Positions 50,253 through 59,234 of a stretch of DNA of 64,000 nt are shown piece by piece. The notes under the pieces were generated by a model. It saw only the letters and a list, made by a program, of their open reading frames with translations. It was not told where the DNA came from and did not search any database. Both the position numbers and the translations under genes were made by a program. Positions within the stretch are counted from its first letter, which is position 1. Each line of letters starts with the position of its first letter. The stretch spans positions 1 through 64,000 of the forward strand of contig JAFQQT010000001.1 of NCBI GenBank assembly GCA_017410455.1, in the 5' to 3' direction. The DNA comes from Clostridia bacterium (lineage in GTDB: Bacteria; Bacillota; Clostridia; Christensenellales; Aristaeellaceae).

Positions 50253-51134
50253 ATGAAGAGACTGATGGCGATTTTCATGCTGATGCTGCTTCTGCCCTGC
50301 GTGGCGCTGGGCGATACGGCGGAGTATGCGCCGCTGCCCCTGGGAGGAGCTGCCCCCTATCCGGCCGTGCCCGGCGCGCTGAGCGAGGATGGCCTCCATT
50401 ATGACGATGGCTCCATGACCGTGGATATCGAAACCGCCGTGGTGGACGATGTGACGGTTTACTATGTGTATGTGACCGTGGCGCACAACAGCCAGCTGCG
50501 CACGGCCACCGCCGGCAAGCCCCGCTCGAAGACCACCGCACCCGTGGAGCAGATGGCTGAGAAGAACAATGCCGTGCTGGCCTTCAATGGCGACTACTAC
50601 AACTACCGCGAGGTGGGCGTGGTCTACCGCAGCGGCGAGCGCATCCGCTACAACATCCGCCAGGGTATGGACATGCTCATCGTGGATGAAAACGGTGATC
50701 TGGTGATCATCGAGTCCCCCACGAAGACGAAGGTGGAGAACTACCTCAAGGAGCACACCATCGTCGAGGCCTTCTCCTTCGGCCCGGCGCTGATCAAGGA
50801 TGGCGAGCGCCTGCAGTTCAAGTATGCCGAGAAGAACTCCTGCGGCTACCCCACCCCCGATGAGCGCCTGATCATCTGCCAGCTGGCGGACACGGAAGAG
50901 GGCCGCAACCAGTACCTGTTCATCGCCTGCGACGATCCCGGCCTGTCCGTACGCCGCATGACTGACCTGGCCGAGGAGAAGGGGGCAATTGTGGCCTACA
51001 ACCTCGATGGCGGCCACTCCACCAGCATCTACCTCTGCGGCGCGCGCATCAACCAGATCCCCAAGGACCGTGCTGTGGGCGACATCATTTATTTCGCCAC
51101 CCTCGTGCCCTCCGGAACCGAAACGACTGAATGA
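50253..51134 (+). CDS. secreted phosphodiester glycosidase (NAGPA family)
   Basis: 293 residues. Signal peptide to about residue 20 (ending CVALGD). NNAVLAFNGDYYNYR and AYNLDGGHSTSIYLCG are the hallmark motifs of the NAGPA domain, known from the enzyme that uncovers mannose-6-phosphate and from bacterial exopolysaccharide proteins. It likely cleaves a sugar-1-phosphodiester at the cell surface. GAGGCG precedes the ATG. The next gene encodes a longer member of the family and starts 11 nt after the stop. Confidence 0.85.
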   Translation: MKRLMAIFMLMLLLPCVALGDTAEYAPLPLGGAAPYPAVPGALSEDGLHYDDGSMTVDIETAVVDDVTVYYVYVTVAHNSQLRTATAGKPRSKTTAPVEQMAEKNNAVLAFNGDYYNYREVGVVYRSGERIRYNIRQGMDMLIVDENGDLVIIESPTKTKVENYLKEHTIVEAFSFGPALIKDGERLQFKYAEKNSCGYPTPDERLIICQLADTEEGRNQYLFIACDDPGLSVRRMTDLAEEKGAIVAYNLDGGHSTSIYLCGARINQIPKDRAVGDIIYFATLVPSGTETTE

Positions 51135-51145
51135 GGCGAACCAAG

Positions 51146-53023
51146 ATGAAGAAGCTTCTCCTGATCCTGAGCATGCTGCTGCTCCTGCCTGTGGTATCCC
51201 TGGCGGATGAGCTGGAAGTGACCTGGAAGGCCGGCGGCAGCAAGAAGATCGACCCCGCCGTGCTGATGGACGGCAGCGACGAGACCCTCTACCGCTTCGC
51301 CAAGGCCAACAAGGCCGAGCTGACCTGCGACCTGCCCGATGGCGCGCAGGTGCAGGCGGCCTATGTCCGCATGGACGCCCTCCCCTCCAAGATCGAGCTG
51401 CAGTTCCTCAACAGCAGCCGCAAGTGGGAGACCGCTGTGCTGCTGGAGAACCCCGGCCCGGAGTGCGTCCTGATCTCCGATACGCCCCTGACCGGTCGCC
51501 TCCGCCTGCTGGTGACTTACCCCAATGGCAACAGCGCCACGCCCCTGACGGAGCTGCGCGTCTTCACCGACGCGAACCTGCCGGAGGAGCTGCATGCGTG
51601 GTCCGCCGGCGGTCAGCAGGATGTGCTGCTCACTGTGGACACGCTCACCGGCTTTGACGCGTCCGTCATTGCCTCGTGGATGGCGCAGGGCCGCACGGTT
51701 GCCATCGCGACGCTGACCAACCCGGCCAGCCCCCTGGCGGCTACCGATGCGCTGTGGGATGCGGGCCTGCGGGTCATGCCCCTCTTCGGCGGCTATGCGG
51801 AAACCACTCGCACCCCTGCCAACGCCCTCAAGAACTGGACCGAGAAGAAGGTCGTGGCCACCGTGTCCTCCTGGATCCGTGGCGTGCAGCCCATGCTGCT
51901 GGTGGACGGCGGCGAGATCACCGCCCTGGTGATGGACAAGGCCTGCGCCAATGCCATCGACCCGGACTACGAGCTGGAGGATGCGGCTGCCGGCGGCCTG
52001 TGGGCGGTGCCCCAGCGCATGACGGCGGCGGATGATGTGGTATCCGCCATCGCTGCCATGGGTCAGCGGGACGACAGTCTGGTGCGCGCGGCCTGCCTGG
52101 TGCCCTTTGAGAGCGCCGTCTCCAGCGACGTGAGCCTCATCCCCTACCCGGACAACCGGGATGAGGAAGGCTACCTCACCGAGGGCGAATTCGTCTATGA
52201 GGATGCGGAGAATGGCCTGTGGGCCTACCTCAGCCCCACCCTGCAGGTGGAGATCATCCAGTATGACATGGAGGATCCCTGCCAGCGCTACTTCGTGGCC
52301 GAGGTGAAGTTCGACCCGGCGGCGGAGCAGTTCAAGCAGCACACCTGGGTCAACGCGGTCTACAAGGATCAGCAGATCTACCCGCAGACCCTCGCGCAGA
52401 CCTCCCGGCTGGTGCTGGCCGTCAACGGCGACTACTACCCCTACCGCGTGGACAAGGGTAACACCGTGGGCAACATCATCCGCAACTACAAGGTGCTCTA
52501 CACCATGAACATGAACAAGAACCCGGGCTTCCCGCCGCTGGACACCATGGCGCTGCATGATGACGGCAGCATCTCCGTCTATGCGGTGAAGGAGGTTTCC
52601 GCCGAGGAGCTGGCGGCCCTGGGTGACGTGCATGATGCGCTGTCCTTCGGCCCCTACCTGGCCCGCGACGGCGTGCTGCGCATCTACAACGGCAAGAACG
52701 CCTCCCTGCAGGAGCCCCGCTGCGCCATCGGCATGGTGGAGCCCGGCCATTACATCATCATCGACTGCGAAGGCCGCGTGCCGGACGGCCCCAAGGGCCT
52801 GACGGTCAACCAGGTCGGCATGCTGCTCTACGGCTACGGCTGCAACGAGAGCTTCATGCTCGACGGCGGCAGCACCTCGGTGCTCATCTTCATGGGCGAG
52901 AAGCTCAACCGCACCGGCAAGGACACCTCCGTGGGCAGCCCCCGCAACCAGCATGAACTGTTTGGCATCGGCAATTCCGAGCTGGTGCATACGGACTGGT
53001 TCGACGGCAAGCCCAAGAAGTAA
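51146..53023 (+). CDS. secreted multidomain NAGPA-family protein
   Basis: 625 residues. Signal peptide to about residue 19 (VVSLAD). The N-terminal 140 residues form a discoidin-like beta domain; a middle segment (DVLLTVDTLTGFDASVIAS, then GRTVAIATLTN) resembles PIG-L deacetylases but lacks the HPDDE zinc motif; the C-terminal 270 residues are a NAGPA domain with LAVNGDYYPYR and FMLDGGSTSVLIFMGE. I infer a surface glycan enzyme with a dead deacetylase-like domain. ATG 51146 has GAGGCG upstream like its neighbour; ATG 51131 overlaps the previous stop. Confidence 0.8.
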   Translation: MKKLLLILSMLLLLPVVSLADELEVTWKAGGSKKIDPAVLMDGSDETLYRFAKANKAELTCDLPDGAQVQAAYVRMDALPSKIELQFLNSSRKWETAVLLENPGPECVLISDTPLTGRLRLLVTYPNGNSATPLTELRVFTDANLPEELHAWSAGGQQDVLLTVDTLTGFDASVIASWMAQGRTVAIATLTNPASPLAATDALWDAGLRVMPLFGGYAETTRTPANALKNWTEKKVVATVSSWIRGVQPMLLVDGGEITALVMDKACANAIDPDYELEDAAAGGLWAVPQRMTAADDVVSAIAAMGQRDDSLVRAACLVPFESAVSSDVSLIPYPDNRDEEGYLTEGEFVYEDAENGLWAYLSPTLQVEIIQYDMEDPCQRYFVAEVKFDPAAEQFKQHTWVNAVYKDQQIYPQTLAQTSRLVLAVNGDYYPYRVDKGNTVGNIIRNYKVLYTMNMNKNPGFPPLDTMALHDDGSISVYAVKEVSAEELAALGDVHDALSFGPYLARDGVLRIYNGKNASLQEPRCAIGMVEPGHYIIIDCEGRVPDGPKGLTVNQVGMLLYGYGCNESFMLDGGSTSVLIFMGEKLNRTGKDTSVGSPRNQHELFGIGNSELVHTDWFDGKPKK

Positions 53024-53035
53024 CTGCATCCACTG

Positions 53036-53068
53036 CCCGTCTCTTCATCAAAGGAGGCGGGCTTTTCA
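53036..53068 (+). terminator. weak terminator-like hairpin
   Basis: GCCCGTCTC pairs with GAGGCGGGC, followed by TTTTC. It lies between the NAGPA operon and the epimerase-like gene and may only partly stop transcription. Confidence 0.5.
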
Positions 53069-53083
53069 GCAGGAGGGATGACT

Positions 53084-53986
53084 GTGAAGATCCTCGTCAC
53101 CGGCGGAACGGTATTCGTCAGCCAGGCCACGGCGGCTTACTTCGCCGCGCAGGGGCATGAGGTGTGCGTCCTCAACCGGGGCAGCCGGGGCCAGCTGCCC
53201 GGTGTGCGCCACATCTGCCATGACCGCCTGGATGCAGGGCTTGACCTGCGGGGCGAGGTCTTCGACGCGGTGCTGGACGTGACGGCCTACAACGCCCGGG
53301 ACGTCGATGCGCTGCTGAACGCGGTGGGCGACGTGCCGCGCTGGGTGATGATCTCCTCCTCCGCCGTGTACCCGGAAACGCTGCCCCAGCCCTTCCGGGA
53401 GGACATGCCCGCAGGCCCGAACATCTACTGGGGCGCGTACGGCACGGACAAGATCGCCGCGGAGCAGCACCTGCTGGCTCGCCTGCCCCAGGCGTACATC
53501 CTGCGCCCGCCCTACCTGTACGGCCCGGGGAACGAGCTGCACCGGGAGGCCTTCGTGTTCGGGTGCGCGGAGGCGGACCGGCCCTTCTTCCTGCCGGGGG
53601 ATGGCAGCATGCCGCTGCAGTTCTTCCATGTGCGCGACCTGTGCCGCCTGATGGAGCGGATTCTGACGGAGGCGCCCGCGCAGCACATCCTCAACACTGG
53701 CAACCCGGAAACGGTCAGCATCCGCCAGTGGGTGACGCTGTGCTACGCCGCAGCAGGCAAGACGCCGCGCTTCGTGCCCGTGGACGGGAGCGTCCCCCAG
53801 CGCAGCTACTTCCCCTTCCTGAATTACGCCTATGCGCTGGACGTAACCGCCCAATCGCAGCTGTTGCCGGACCTCACGCCCCTGGGGGCGGGTCTGCGGG
53901 AGAGCTATGCCTGGTACCGGGAGAACAGGGCGCTGATTCGCCGCAAGCCGCTGCTGGCGTATATCGACGAGCACCTGATGAAATGA
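53084..53986 (+). CDS. NAD-dependent epimerase/dehydratase family protein
   Basis: 300 residues. KILVTGGTVFVSQATAAYF is a Rossmann start of the extended short-chain dehydrogenase type; DVTAYNARDVDAL, SSSAVYPE and YGTDKIAAEQ (YxxxK) follow, as does LRPPYLYGPGNE. The TGGTxFVS opening is typical of a Clostridia subgroup related to chloroplast CSP41 RNA-binding proteins. Substrate unknown, possibly a nucleotide sugar. GTG at 53084 was chosen because AGGAGGG lies 6 nt upstream; ATG 53078 directly abuts it. Confidence 0.75.
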   Translation: MKILVTGGTVFVSQATAAYFAAQGHEVCVLNRGSRGQLPGVRHICHDRLDAGLDLRGEVFDAVLDVTAYNARDVDALLNAVGDVPRWVMISSSAVYPETLPQPFREDMPAGPNIYWGAYGTDKIAAEQHLLARLPQAYILRPPYLYGPGNELHREAFVFGCAEADRPFFLPGDGSMPLQFFHVRDLCRLMERILTEAPAQHILNTGNPETVSIRQWVTLCYAAAGKTPRFVPVDGSVPQRSYFPFLNYAYALDVTAQSQLLPDLTPLGAGLRESYAWYRENRALIRRKPLLAYIDEHLMK

Positions 53987-53992
53987 AAATGG

Positions 53993-54032
53993 CTCCGCTG
54001 ACTGCGATGGTCGGCGGAGCTGCTTTGTTTGA
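53993..54032 (+). terminator. terminator after the epimerase-like gene
   Basis: GGCTCCGCTGAC pairs with GTCGGCGGAGC around TGCGATG, followed by TGCTTTGTTT. Confidence 0.7.
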
Positions 54033-54035
54033 GAT

Positions 54036-54072
54036 AAAACAGGCCCTGCAGCCTTCCGGACTGCAGGGCCGT
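54036..54072 (-). terminator. terminator of the hydrogenase operon
   Basis: Minus strand GGCCCTGCAG pairs with CTGCAGGGCC around a 9-nt loop, followed by TGTTTTATC. Confidence 0.8.
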
Positions 54073-54098
54073 GCTGTATCTTCAGCAGGGGGTCAGGC

Positions 54099-55832
54099 TT
54101 ACTTGCGCGCGGTGTAGGTGGTGTGCAGCAGCTCGTGAGCCTTGTGGCTGCCGGGCTTGCCGAGGAAGTCGGCGTAGACGGCAGTGATCTCGGGATTCTC
54201 GTGGGACTTGCGGATGGTCTTGGCGGCATCCTCGGCGTACAGGCCGGCAGCGCGGGCCACGCGGGGATCCACATCCATGCGGGTGGAGGCGTCGACGATG
54301 GGCTGGCCGCCGCCGTTGACACAGCCGCCGGGGCAGGCCATGACCTCAACGAAGACGTAGTTCGCCTCGCCGGACTTGATCTTCTTGATCAGCTGCTTGG
54401 CGGCGCCGGTGGAGTTGGCCACGGCAACCTTCAGCTCCTTGCCGCCCAGGGTGACGGTGGCTTCCTTGATGCCCTCGATGCCGCGCACGGCGGTGTACTC
54501 GATCTGCTCGATGGAGCGGCCTTCCAGTACGTCCGCAGCGGTACGCAGGGCAGCTTCCATCACGCCGCCGGTGGCGCCGAAGATGGGGGCAGCGCCGGAA
54601 GAGGCGGCCACCAGCTCGTCGAAGCACTCCTCGTCGGGCAGCTGGGTGAACTGGATGCCGGCAGACTTGATCATGCGGGCCAGCTCACGGGTGGTGATGG
54701 AGATATCCACGGTGCGCAGGCCGTTCAGGGCCATTTCGGGACGGGAGGTCTCGAACTTCTTGGAGGTGCAGGGCATCACGGCCACGACGACGATCTTGGA
54801 GGGATCCACGCCGGCCTTCTCGGCCCAGTAGCTCTTGATGATCGCGCCTTCCATCTGCATGGGGCTCTTGCAGCTGGACAGGTTGGGGATCAGCTCGGGG
54901 AAGTTGTGCTCCACGTACTTGATCCATCCGGGAGAGCAGGAGGTGAACATGGGCAGCACGCCGCCGTTGGTCACGCGGTCCAGGAGCTCGGTGGCCTCCT
55001 CCATGATGGTCAGGTCAGCGGCAAAGTCGGTGTCGAAGATCTTGTCGAAGCCCAGACGCTTCAGGGCCTGGGTCATCTTGCCGGTCACGCGGGTGCCGAT
55101 GGGCATGCCGAACTCCTCGCCCAGGGCGACGCGGACGGCGGGAGCGGGCTGCACGACGACGATCTTCTCAGGATCGGCGATGGCGTCCCACACCTTCTGG
55201 GTGTCATCCTTCTCGCGCAGCGCGCCCACGGGGCAGGCGTTGATGCACTGGCCGCAGAAGACGCAGTTGGTCTCCATGATGGAGCGGTTGAAAGCGGGCG
55301 CGATCTGGGTCTTGAAGCCACGCTCCACAGCGCCGATGGCGCCGATCTGCTGCACATTGCGGCACACGGCCAGGCAGCGGCGGCACAGGATGCACTTGTT
55401 GGGGTCGCGGACCAGGGAGGGGGAGATCTCATCGAGGGGGTACTCGATGTTATCGCCGCAGAAGCGGGACTCCTCCACGCCCAGCTCCTTGGCCAGGCGC
55501 TGCAGCTCGCAGTTCTGGCTGCGGACGCAGGAGAGGCACTTGCGCTCGTGGTTGGAGAGGATCAGCTCCAGCACGGCCTTGCGGGCCTTGCGGACCGCGG
55601 GGGTGTTGGTCTTGACGACCATGCCCTCGGAGACGGGCATCACGCAGGCAGCAGCCAGGGAGCGGCCGCCCACGTCCACCACGCACATGCGGCAGGCGCC
55701 GATCTCGTTGATGTCCTTGAGGAAGCACAGGGTGGGAATATGGATGTTGGCCTGGCGGGCAGCCTCCAGCACGGTGGTACCGGCAGGAACGCTGACTTTC
55801 ACGCCATCAATGGTAACGTTAAGCATATCCAT
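54099..55832 (-). CDS. hydA: [FeFe]-hydrogenase catalytic subunit HydA
   Basis: 577 residues. Domains in order: a [2Fe-2S] domain (CFLKDINEIGACRMC), a His/Cys cluster domain (ERKCLSCVRSQNC), two [4Fe-4S] motifs (CILCRRCLAVC and CVFCGQCINAC) and the H-cluster domain with TSCSPGW, MPCTSKK and EVMACPGGCVNGGGQP. This is the layout of the HydA subunit of trimeric NAD- and ferredoxin-linked, electron-bifurcating hydrogenases. It makes or uses H2 in the cytoplasm. AAGGAGAT is 8 nt before the ATG. Last gene of the operon, 26 bp after hydB. Confidence 0.95.
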   Translation of the reverse strand: MDMLNVTIDGVKVSVPAGTTVLEAARQANIHIPTLCFLKDINEIGACRMCVVDVGGRSLAAACVMPVSEGMVVKTNTPAVRKARKAVLELILSNHERKCLSCVRSQNCELQRLAKELGVEESRFCGDNIEYPLDEISPSLVRDPNKCILCRRCLAVCRNVQQIGAIGAVERGFKTQIAPAFNRSIMETNCVFCGQCINACPVGALREKDDTQKVWDAIADPEKIVVVQPAPAVRVALGEEFGMPIGTRVTGKMTQALKRLGFDKIFDTDFAADLTIMEEATELLDRVTNGGVLPMFTSCSPGWIKYVEHNFPELIPNLSSCKSPMQMEGAIIKSYWAEKAGVDPSKIVVVAVMPCTSKKFETSRPEMALNGLRTVDISITTRELARMIKSAGIQFTQLPDEECFDELVAASSGAAPIFGATGGVMEAALRTAADVLEGRSIEQIEYTAVRGIEGIKEATVTLGGKELKVAVANSTGAAKQLIKKIKSGEANYVFVEVMACPGGCVNGGGQPIVDASTRMDVDPRVARAAGLYAEDAAKTIRKSHENPEITAVYADFLGKPGSHKAHELLHTTYTARK

Positions 55833-55858
55833 GTTAGTCTATCTCCTTCCGGTCAAAA

Positions 55859-57658
55859 TCAGCCGCGGCTGATGGCGCCGAACTTGCACTTCTCCATGCA
55901 GGCGCCGCACTTGAGGCACTTGGCAGTGTCGATCACGTGGGGCTCGCGCACCTTGCCGCTGATGCAGCCGGCGGGGCACTGACGGGCGCACAGGGTGCAG
56001 CCCTTGCACTTGTCGGGATCGATCTTGTAGGTCAGCAGCGCCTTGCACTGGCCGGCGGGGCAGCGCTTCTCGTAGATGTGGGCCTCGTACTCATGGCGGT
56101 AGTACTTCAGCGTGGACAGCACGGGGTTGGGAGCCGTCTGGCCCAGGCCGCACAGCGCGGTGGTCTTGATGGACTCAGCCAGGGTCTCCAGCTTCTCGAT
56201 GTCGCCGTCCTCGCCCTTGCCCTCGACGATGCGCTCCAGGATCTCCAGCATGCGCTTGGTGCCGATGCGGCAGGGCGCGCACTTGCCGCAGCTCTCGTCC
56301 ACGGTGAAGTCCAGGAAGAAGCGGGCGATGTCGACCATGCAGTTGTCCTCGTCCATGACGATCATGCCGCCGGAGCCCATCATGGAGCCGATAGCGACCA
56401 GGTTGTCATAGTCGATCTCGATGTCCAGCTCGGAAGCGGGGATACAGCCGCCGGAGGGGCCGCCGGTCTGGGCAGCCTTGAAGGCCTTGCCACCGGGGAT
56501 GCCGCCGCCGATGTCATAGATGACCTCGCGCAGGGTGGTGCCCATGGGAACCTCGACCAGGCCGGTGTTGTTGATCTTGCCGCCCAGGGCGAACACCTTG
56601 GTGCCGGCGGACTTGGCCGTGCCCATGGTCTTGAACCAGTCAGCGCCCTTGACGATGATCTGGGGGACGTTGGCGTAGGTCTCAACGTTGTTGAGGATGG
56701 TGGGCTTGCCGAACAGGCCCTTCACCGCGGGGAACGGAGGACGCGGACGGGGCTCGCCGCGCATGCCCTCGATGGAGTTCATCAGAGCGGTTTCCTCGCC
56801 GCAGACGAAGGCGCCGGCGCCCAGACGCACGTCCATGTCGAAGTTGAAGCCAGTGCCGAAGATGTTCTTGCCCAGCAGGCCGTACTCGCGGGCCTGCTTG
56901 ATGGCGATCTGCAGGCGCTTGACGGCGATGGGGTACTCAGCGCGGCAGTAGACGTAGCCCTGATCAGCGCCGATGGCGTAGGCCGCGATGGCCATGGCCT
57001 CGATGACCGCGTGGGGATCGCCCTCCAGGATGGAGCGGTCCATGAACGCGCCGGGGTCGCCCTCGTCAGCGTTGCAGCACACGTACTTCTTCTCGGACAC
57101 GGAAGCCTTGGCGAACTTCCACTTCAGGCCCGTGGGGAAGCCGCCGCCGCCACGGCCGCGCAGGCCGGAATCCAGGATGGTCTGGATCACGTCGTCGGGG
57201 CTCATCTCGGTCAGCACCTTGCCCAGGGCGGCATAGCCGTCAAAGGCGATGTACTCCTCGATGTTCTCCGGGTCGATGACGCCGCAGTTGCGCAGGGCAA
57301 CGCGCTTTTGCTTCTTGTAGAAGTCGACCTTATCCAGGGACTTGACGGTCTGCTTGTCTTCTTCCATGGCGCCCTTGTAGAGCAGATCCTTGACGATGCG
57401 GCCCTTGACGAGGTGCTCCTCGACGATGCGGGCGACGTCCTCGGTCTTCACATGGGCGTAGAAGCAGCCTTCGGGGTAGACGATGCAGACGGGGCCAGCC
57501 TCACACAGGCCGAAGCAGCCCGTGCGGACGACCTTGACTTCCCTGTCGAGACCCTTCTCGGCAAGGAGCTTTTCAAACTCGGCGATGACAGCCGCGGAAT
57601 TGGAAGAGGTACAGCCCGTACCGCCGCAGACCATCACGTGAGAACGAATCAGATCCAT
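55859..57658 (-). CDS. hydB: HydB/NuoF-like NADH-binding hydrogenase subunit
   Basis: 599 residues. N-terminal thioredoxin-like [2Fe-2S] domain (CGGTGCTSSNS, RTGCFGLCEAGP), NADH and FMN site RGRGGGGFPTGLKW and NADEGDPGAFMDR, a [4Fe-4S] motif ESCGKCAPCR, and two C-terminal [4Fe-4S] motifs (CKGCTLCARQC, CLKCGACMEKC). It is the NAD(H)- and flavin-binding unit of HydABC, the proposed site of electron bifurcation. AAGGAGG lies before the ATG. It follows the [2Fe-2S] gene by 36 bp. Confidence 0.95.
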   Translation of the reverse strand: MDLIRSHVMVCGGTGCTSSNSAAVIAEFEKLLAEKGLDREVKVVRTGCFGLCEAGPVCIVYPEGCFYAHVKTEDVARIVEEHLVKGRIVKDLLYKGAMEEDKQTVKSLDKVDFYKKQKRVALRNCGVIDPENIEEYIAFDGYAALGKVLTEMSPDDVIQTILDSGLRGRGGGGFPTGLKWKFAKASVSEKKYVCCNADEGDPGAFMDRSILEGDPHAVIEAMAIAAYAIGADQGYVYCRAEYPIAVKRLQIAIKQAREYGLLGKNIFGTGFNFDMDVRLGAGAFVCGEETALMNSIEGMRGEPRPRPPFPAVKGLFGKPTILNNVETYANVPQIIVKGADWFKTMGTAKSAGTKVFALGGKINNTGLVEVPMGTTLREVIYDIGGGIPGGKAFKAAQTGGPSGGCIPASELDIEIDYDNLVAIGSMMGSGGMIVMDEDNCMVDIARFFLDFTVDESCGKCAPCRIGTKRMLEILERIVEGKGEDGDIEKLETLAESIKTTALCGLGQTAPNPVLSTLKYYRHEYEAHIYEKRCPAGQCKALLTYKIDPDKCKGCTLCARQCPAGCISGKVREPHVIDTAKCLKCGACMEKCKFGAISRG

Positions 57659-57694
57659 TGTGATTTCCTCCTTAAGTTATCTCTGCGTTGGTCA

Positions 57695-58063
57695 TCAGCC
57701 CTGATAGCCGATGGTGTACTCCTCCACAGGGCGGCCGTTGACGATGTGCTCAGCCACCACGCGGGCAACCTTCTCGGGGCTCATGTGGATGTAGGTGACC
57801 TTCTCCTGATCCTTGACGGTGATCTCGACCATGGGCTCCAGGCGGCACATGCCGATGCAGCCGGTCTGGGACACGGTCACGTTCTCCAGGCCGCGGCGCT
57901 TGATTTCCTCGACGAACTCAAGCATCACGGGGCGGGCGCCGGCGGCGATGCCGCAGGTGGCCATACCCACCACGACGCGGGTGTCGATGCTGTCGTCCTT
58001 GCGCATGCTGACCTGGTCGATCATGCGATTGCGGATGGCCTGCAGTTCTGCCAGACTCTTCAT
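57695..58063 (-). CDS. thioredoxin-like [2Fe-2S] ferredoxin-domain protein
   Basis: 122 residues. VVVGMATCGIAAGA and SQTGCIGMCRLEP give the four cysteines of a thioredoxin-like [2Fe-2S] cluster, as in the N-terminus of HydB or in NuoE. Standing alone it is often called HydD-like in hydrogenase operons and could pass electrons or assist assembly. Its start ATGA overlaps the stop of the GHKL ATPase gene, so translation is coupled. Confidence 0.85.
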   Translation of the reverse strand: MKSLAELQAIRNRMIDQVSMRKDDSIDTRVVVGMATCGIAAGARPVMLEFVEEIKRRGLENVTVSQTGCIGMCRLEPMVEITVKDQEKVTYIHMSPEKVARVVAEHIVNGRPVEEYTIGYQG

Positions 58064-58617
58064 GAAAAATTCCCTCCATGCAGTTCATTGATTTCCGTGC
58101 TTAAACAATCCTTGATCCAGCTGGCGATCTCCATCTGATTCAGGGGAAGGGGCGCCACCGTCTCCCGGATGATGCGGGTGTCGAAGGTGAAGTCCTTGCC
58201 ATCATAATCGAAGGTGAAGAGGAAGTCCGTGTCCGGATTCATCATCACCAGGCTGAAGAATGCGCCGGCGACGTCGCCCATGGGCGGACGGTCGATATGT
58301 GTCAGGCCGAAGGCGGCCGTCACCACCGTGCCCACGCCGACGGTGGATTCAACGCTGATGCTGCCGCCGGTCATTTCCGCCGTCTGCCGCAGCAGGGGCA
58401 GGCCCAGGCCGACCTTCCGCGTCTTGCGGGAGGTGGTGAAGGGCTCCATGACGGATCGGACCATCTCTTCGCTCATGCCGCAGCCATTGTCGCGGAAGAC
58501 GAAGGTGATCCTGTCCTCCTCGTGGCTGACGGTAACGTGTACCTCCGTCAGGCTTGCGCCGGCGGAGATGGAATTCTGGGCAATATCCATGATATTGTCC
58601 GCAAGTTCACGCATCAT
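58060..58617 (-). CDS. GHKL-type ATPase (histidine-kinase-like ATP-binding protein)
   Basis: 185 residues. The N box (ELADNIMDIAQNSISAGA), G1 (FRDNGCGM), F box (EPFTTSRK) and G2 (GLGLPLL) of a HATPase_c domain are clear. There is no histidine phospho-acceptor domain and no membrane segment. Such proteins in hydrogenase operons are of unknown role; they may act like anti-sigma kinases or chaperones. GAGGAG is 8 nt before ATG 58617. Confidence 0.85.
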   Translation of the reverse strand: MMRELADNIMDIAQNSISAGASLTEVHVTVSHEEDRITFVFRDNGCGMSEEMVRSVMEPFTTSRKTRKVGLGLPLLRQTAEMTGGSISVESTVGVGTVVTAAFGLTHIDRPPMGDVAGAFFSLVMMNPDTDFLFTFDYDGKDFTFDTRIIRETVAPLPLNQMEIASWIKDCLSTEINELHGGNFS

Positions 58618-58643
58618 GGCGGCAACTCCTCAGCGCAGGGCGA

Positions 58644-59129
58644 TTACTCGCGGTACTTGGCGATGATGCCAGCCACCTGATCGGGGGTGAGGCGGCCGTA
58701 CACGTCATCGTTGACCATGATGACCGGAGCCAGGCCGCAGGCGCCCAGGCAGCGGGTGGCATTCAGGGTGAACACGCCGTCGGGAGTCGTCTTGCCGGCA
58801 GGCACGCCCAGCACCTTCTCCAGCTCGTCCAGCACCAGCTGCGCGCCCTTGACGTAGCACGCGGTGCCCAGGCAGACGCTGATGATGTACTTGCCCTTGG
58901 GCTCCAGGTTGAACTGGGCGTAGAAGGTCGCCACGCCGTAGATATCGCTCACGGGGATATCCAGCTCCTTGGCGATGTGGTTCATGACCTCTTCCGGCAG
59001 GTAGCCGTAGATGTCCTGGGCACGCTGCATGATGGGCATCAGGCAGCCGGGCTCGTTGCGGAGCTCGTCGATCACCTGCTGCAGCGCAGTGTGCTTGTCC
59101 ATGTTGTTGTTGCAGTTACAACAGCACAT
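58644..59129 (-). CDS. hydC: HydC/NuoE-like [2Fe-2S] subunit
   Basis: 161 residues. SVCLGTACYVKGA and NATRCLGACGLAP supply the four cysteines of the NuoE-type [2Fe-2S] cluster; IYGYLPEEVMNHIAKELDI is the typical N-terminal helix bundle. It is the small subunit of HydABC. The start MCCCNCNNNMDKH has an unusual Cys/Asn-rich head that could be a metal site. AAGGAGG precedes the ATG. A 105-bp gap with a GCCCGC/GCGGGC hairpin separates it from the PHP gene upstream. Confidence 0.95.
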   Translation of the reverse strand: MCCCNCNNNMDKHTALQQVIDELRNEPGCLMPIMQRAQDIYGYLPEEVMNHIAKELDIPVSDIYGVATFYAQFNLEPKGKYIISVCLGTACYVKGAQLVLDELEKVLGVPAGKTTPDGVFTLNATRCLGACGLAPVIMVNDDVYGRLTPDQVAGIIAKYRE

Positions 59130-59234
59130 TGTGATTCATCCTCCTTGTGCAATGGATTGCGGGATTATGTTGAAATCACGCGCCCGCCCGGAAGATGCGG
59201 GCGTTCGTGAGATTTGCCTGAATTTGGCGGGGAT

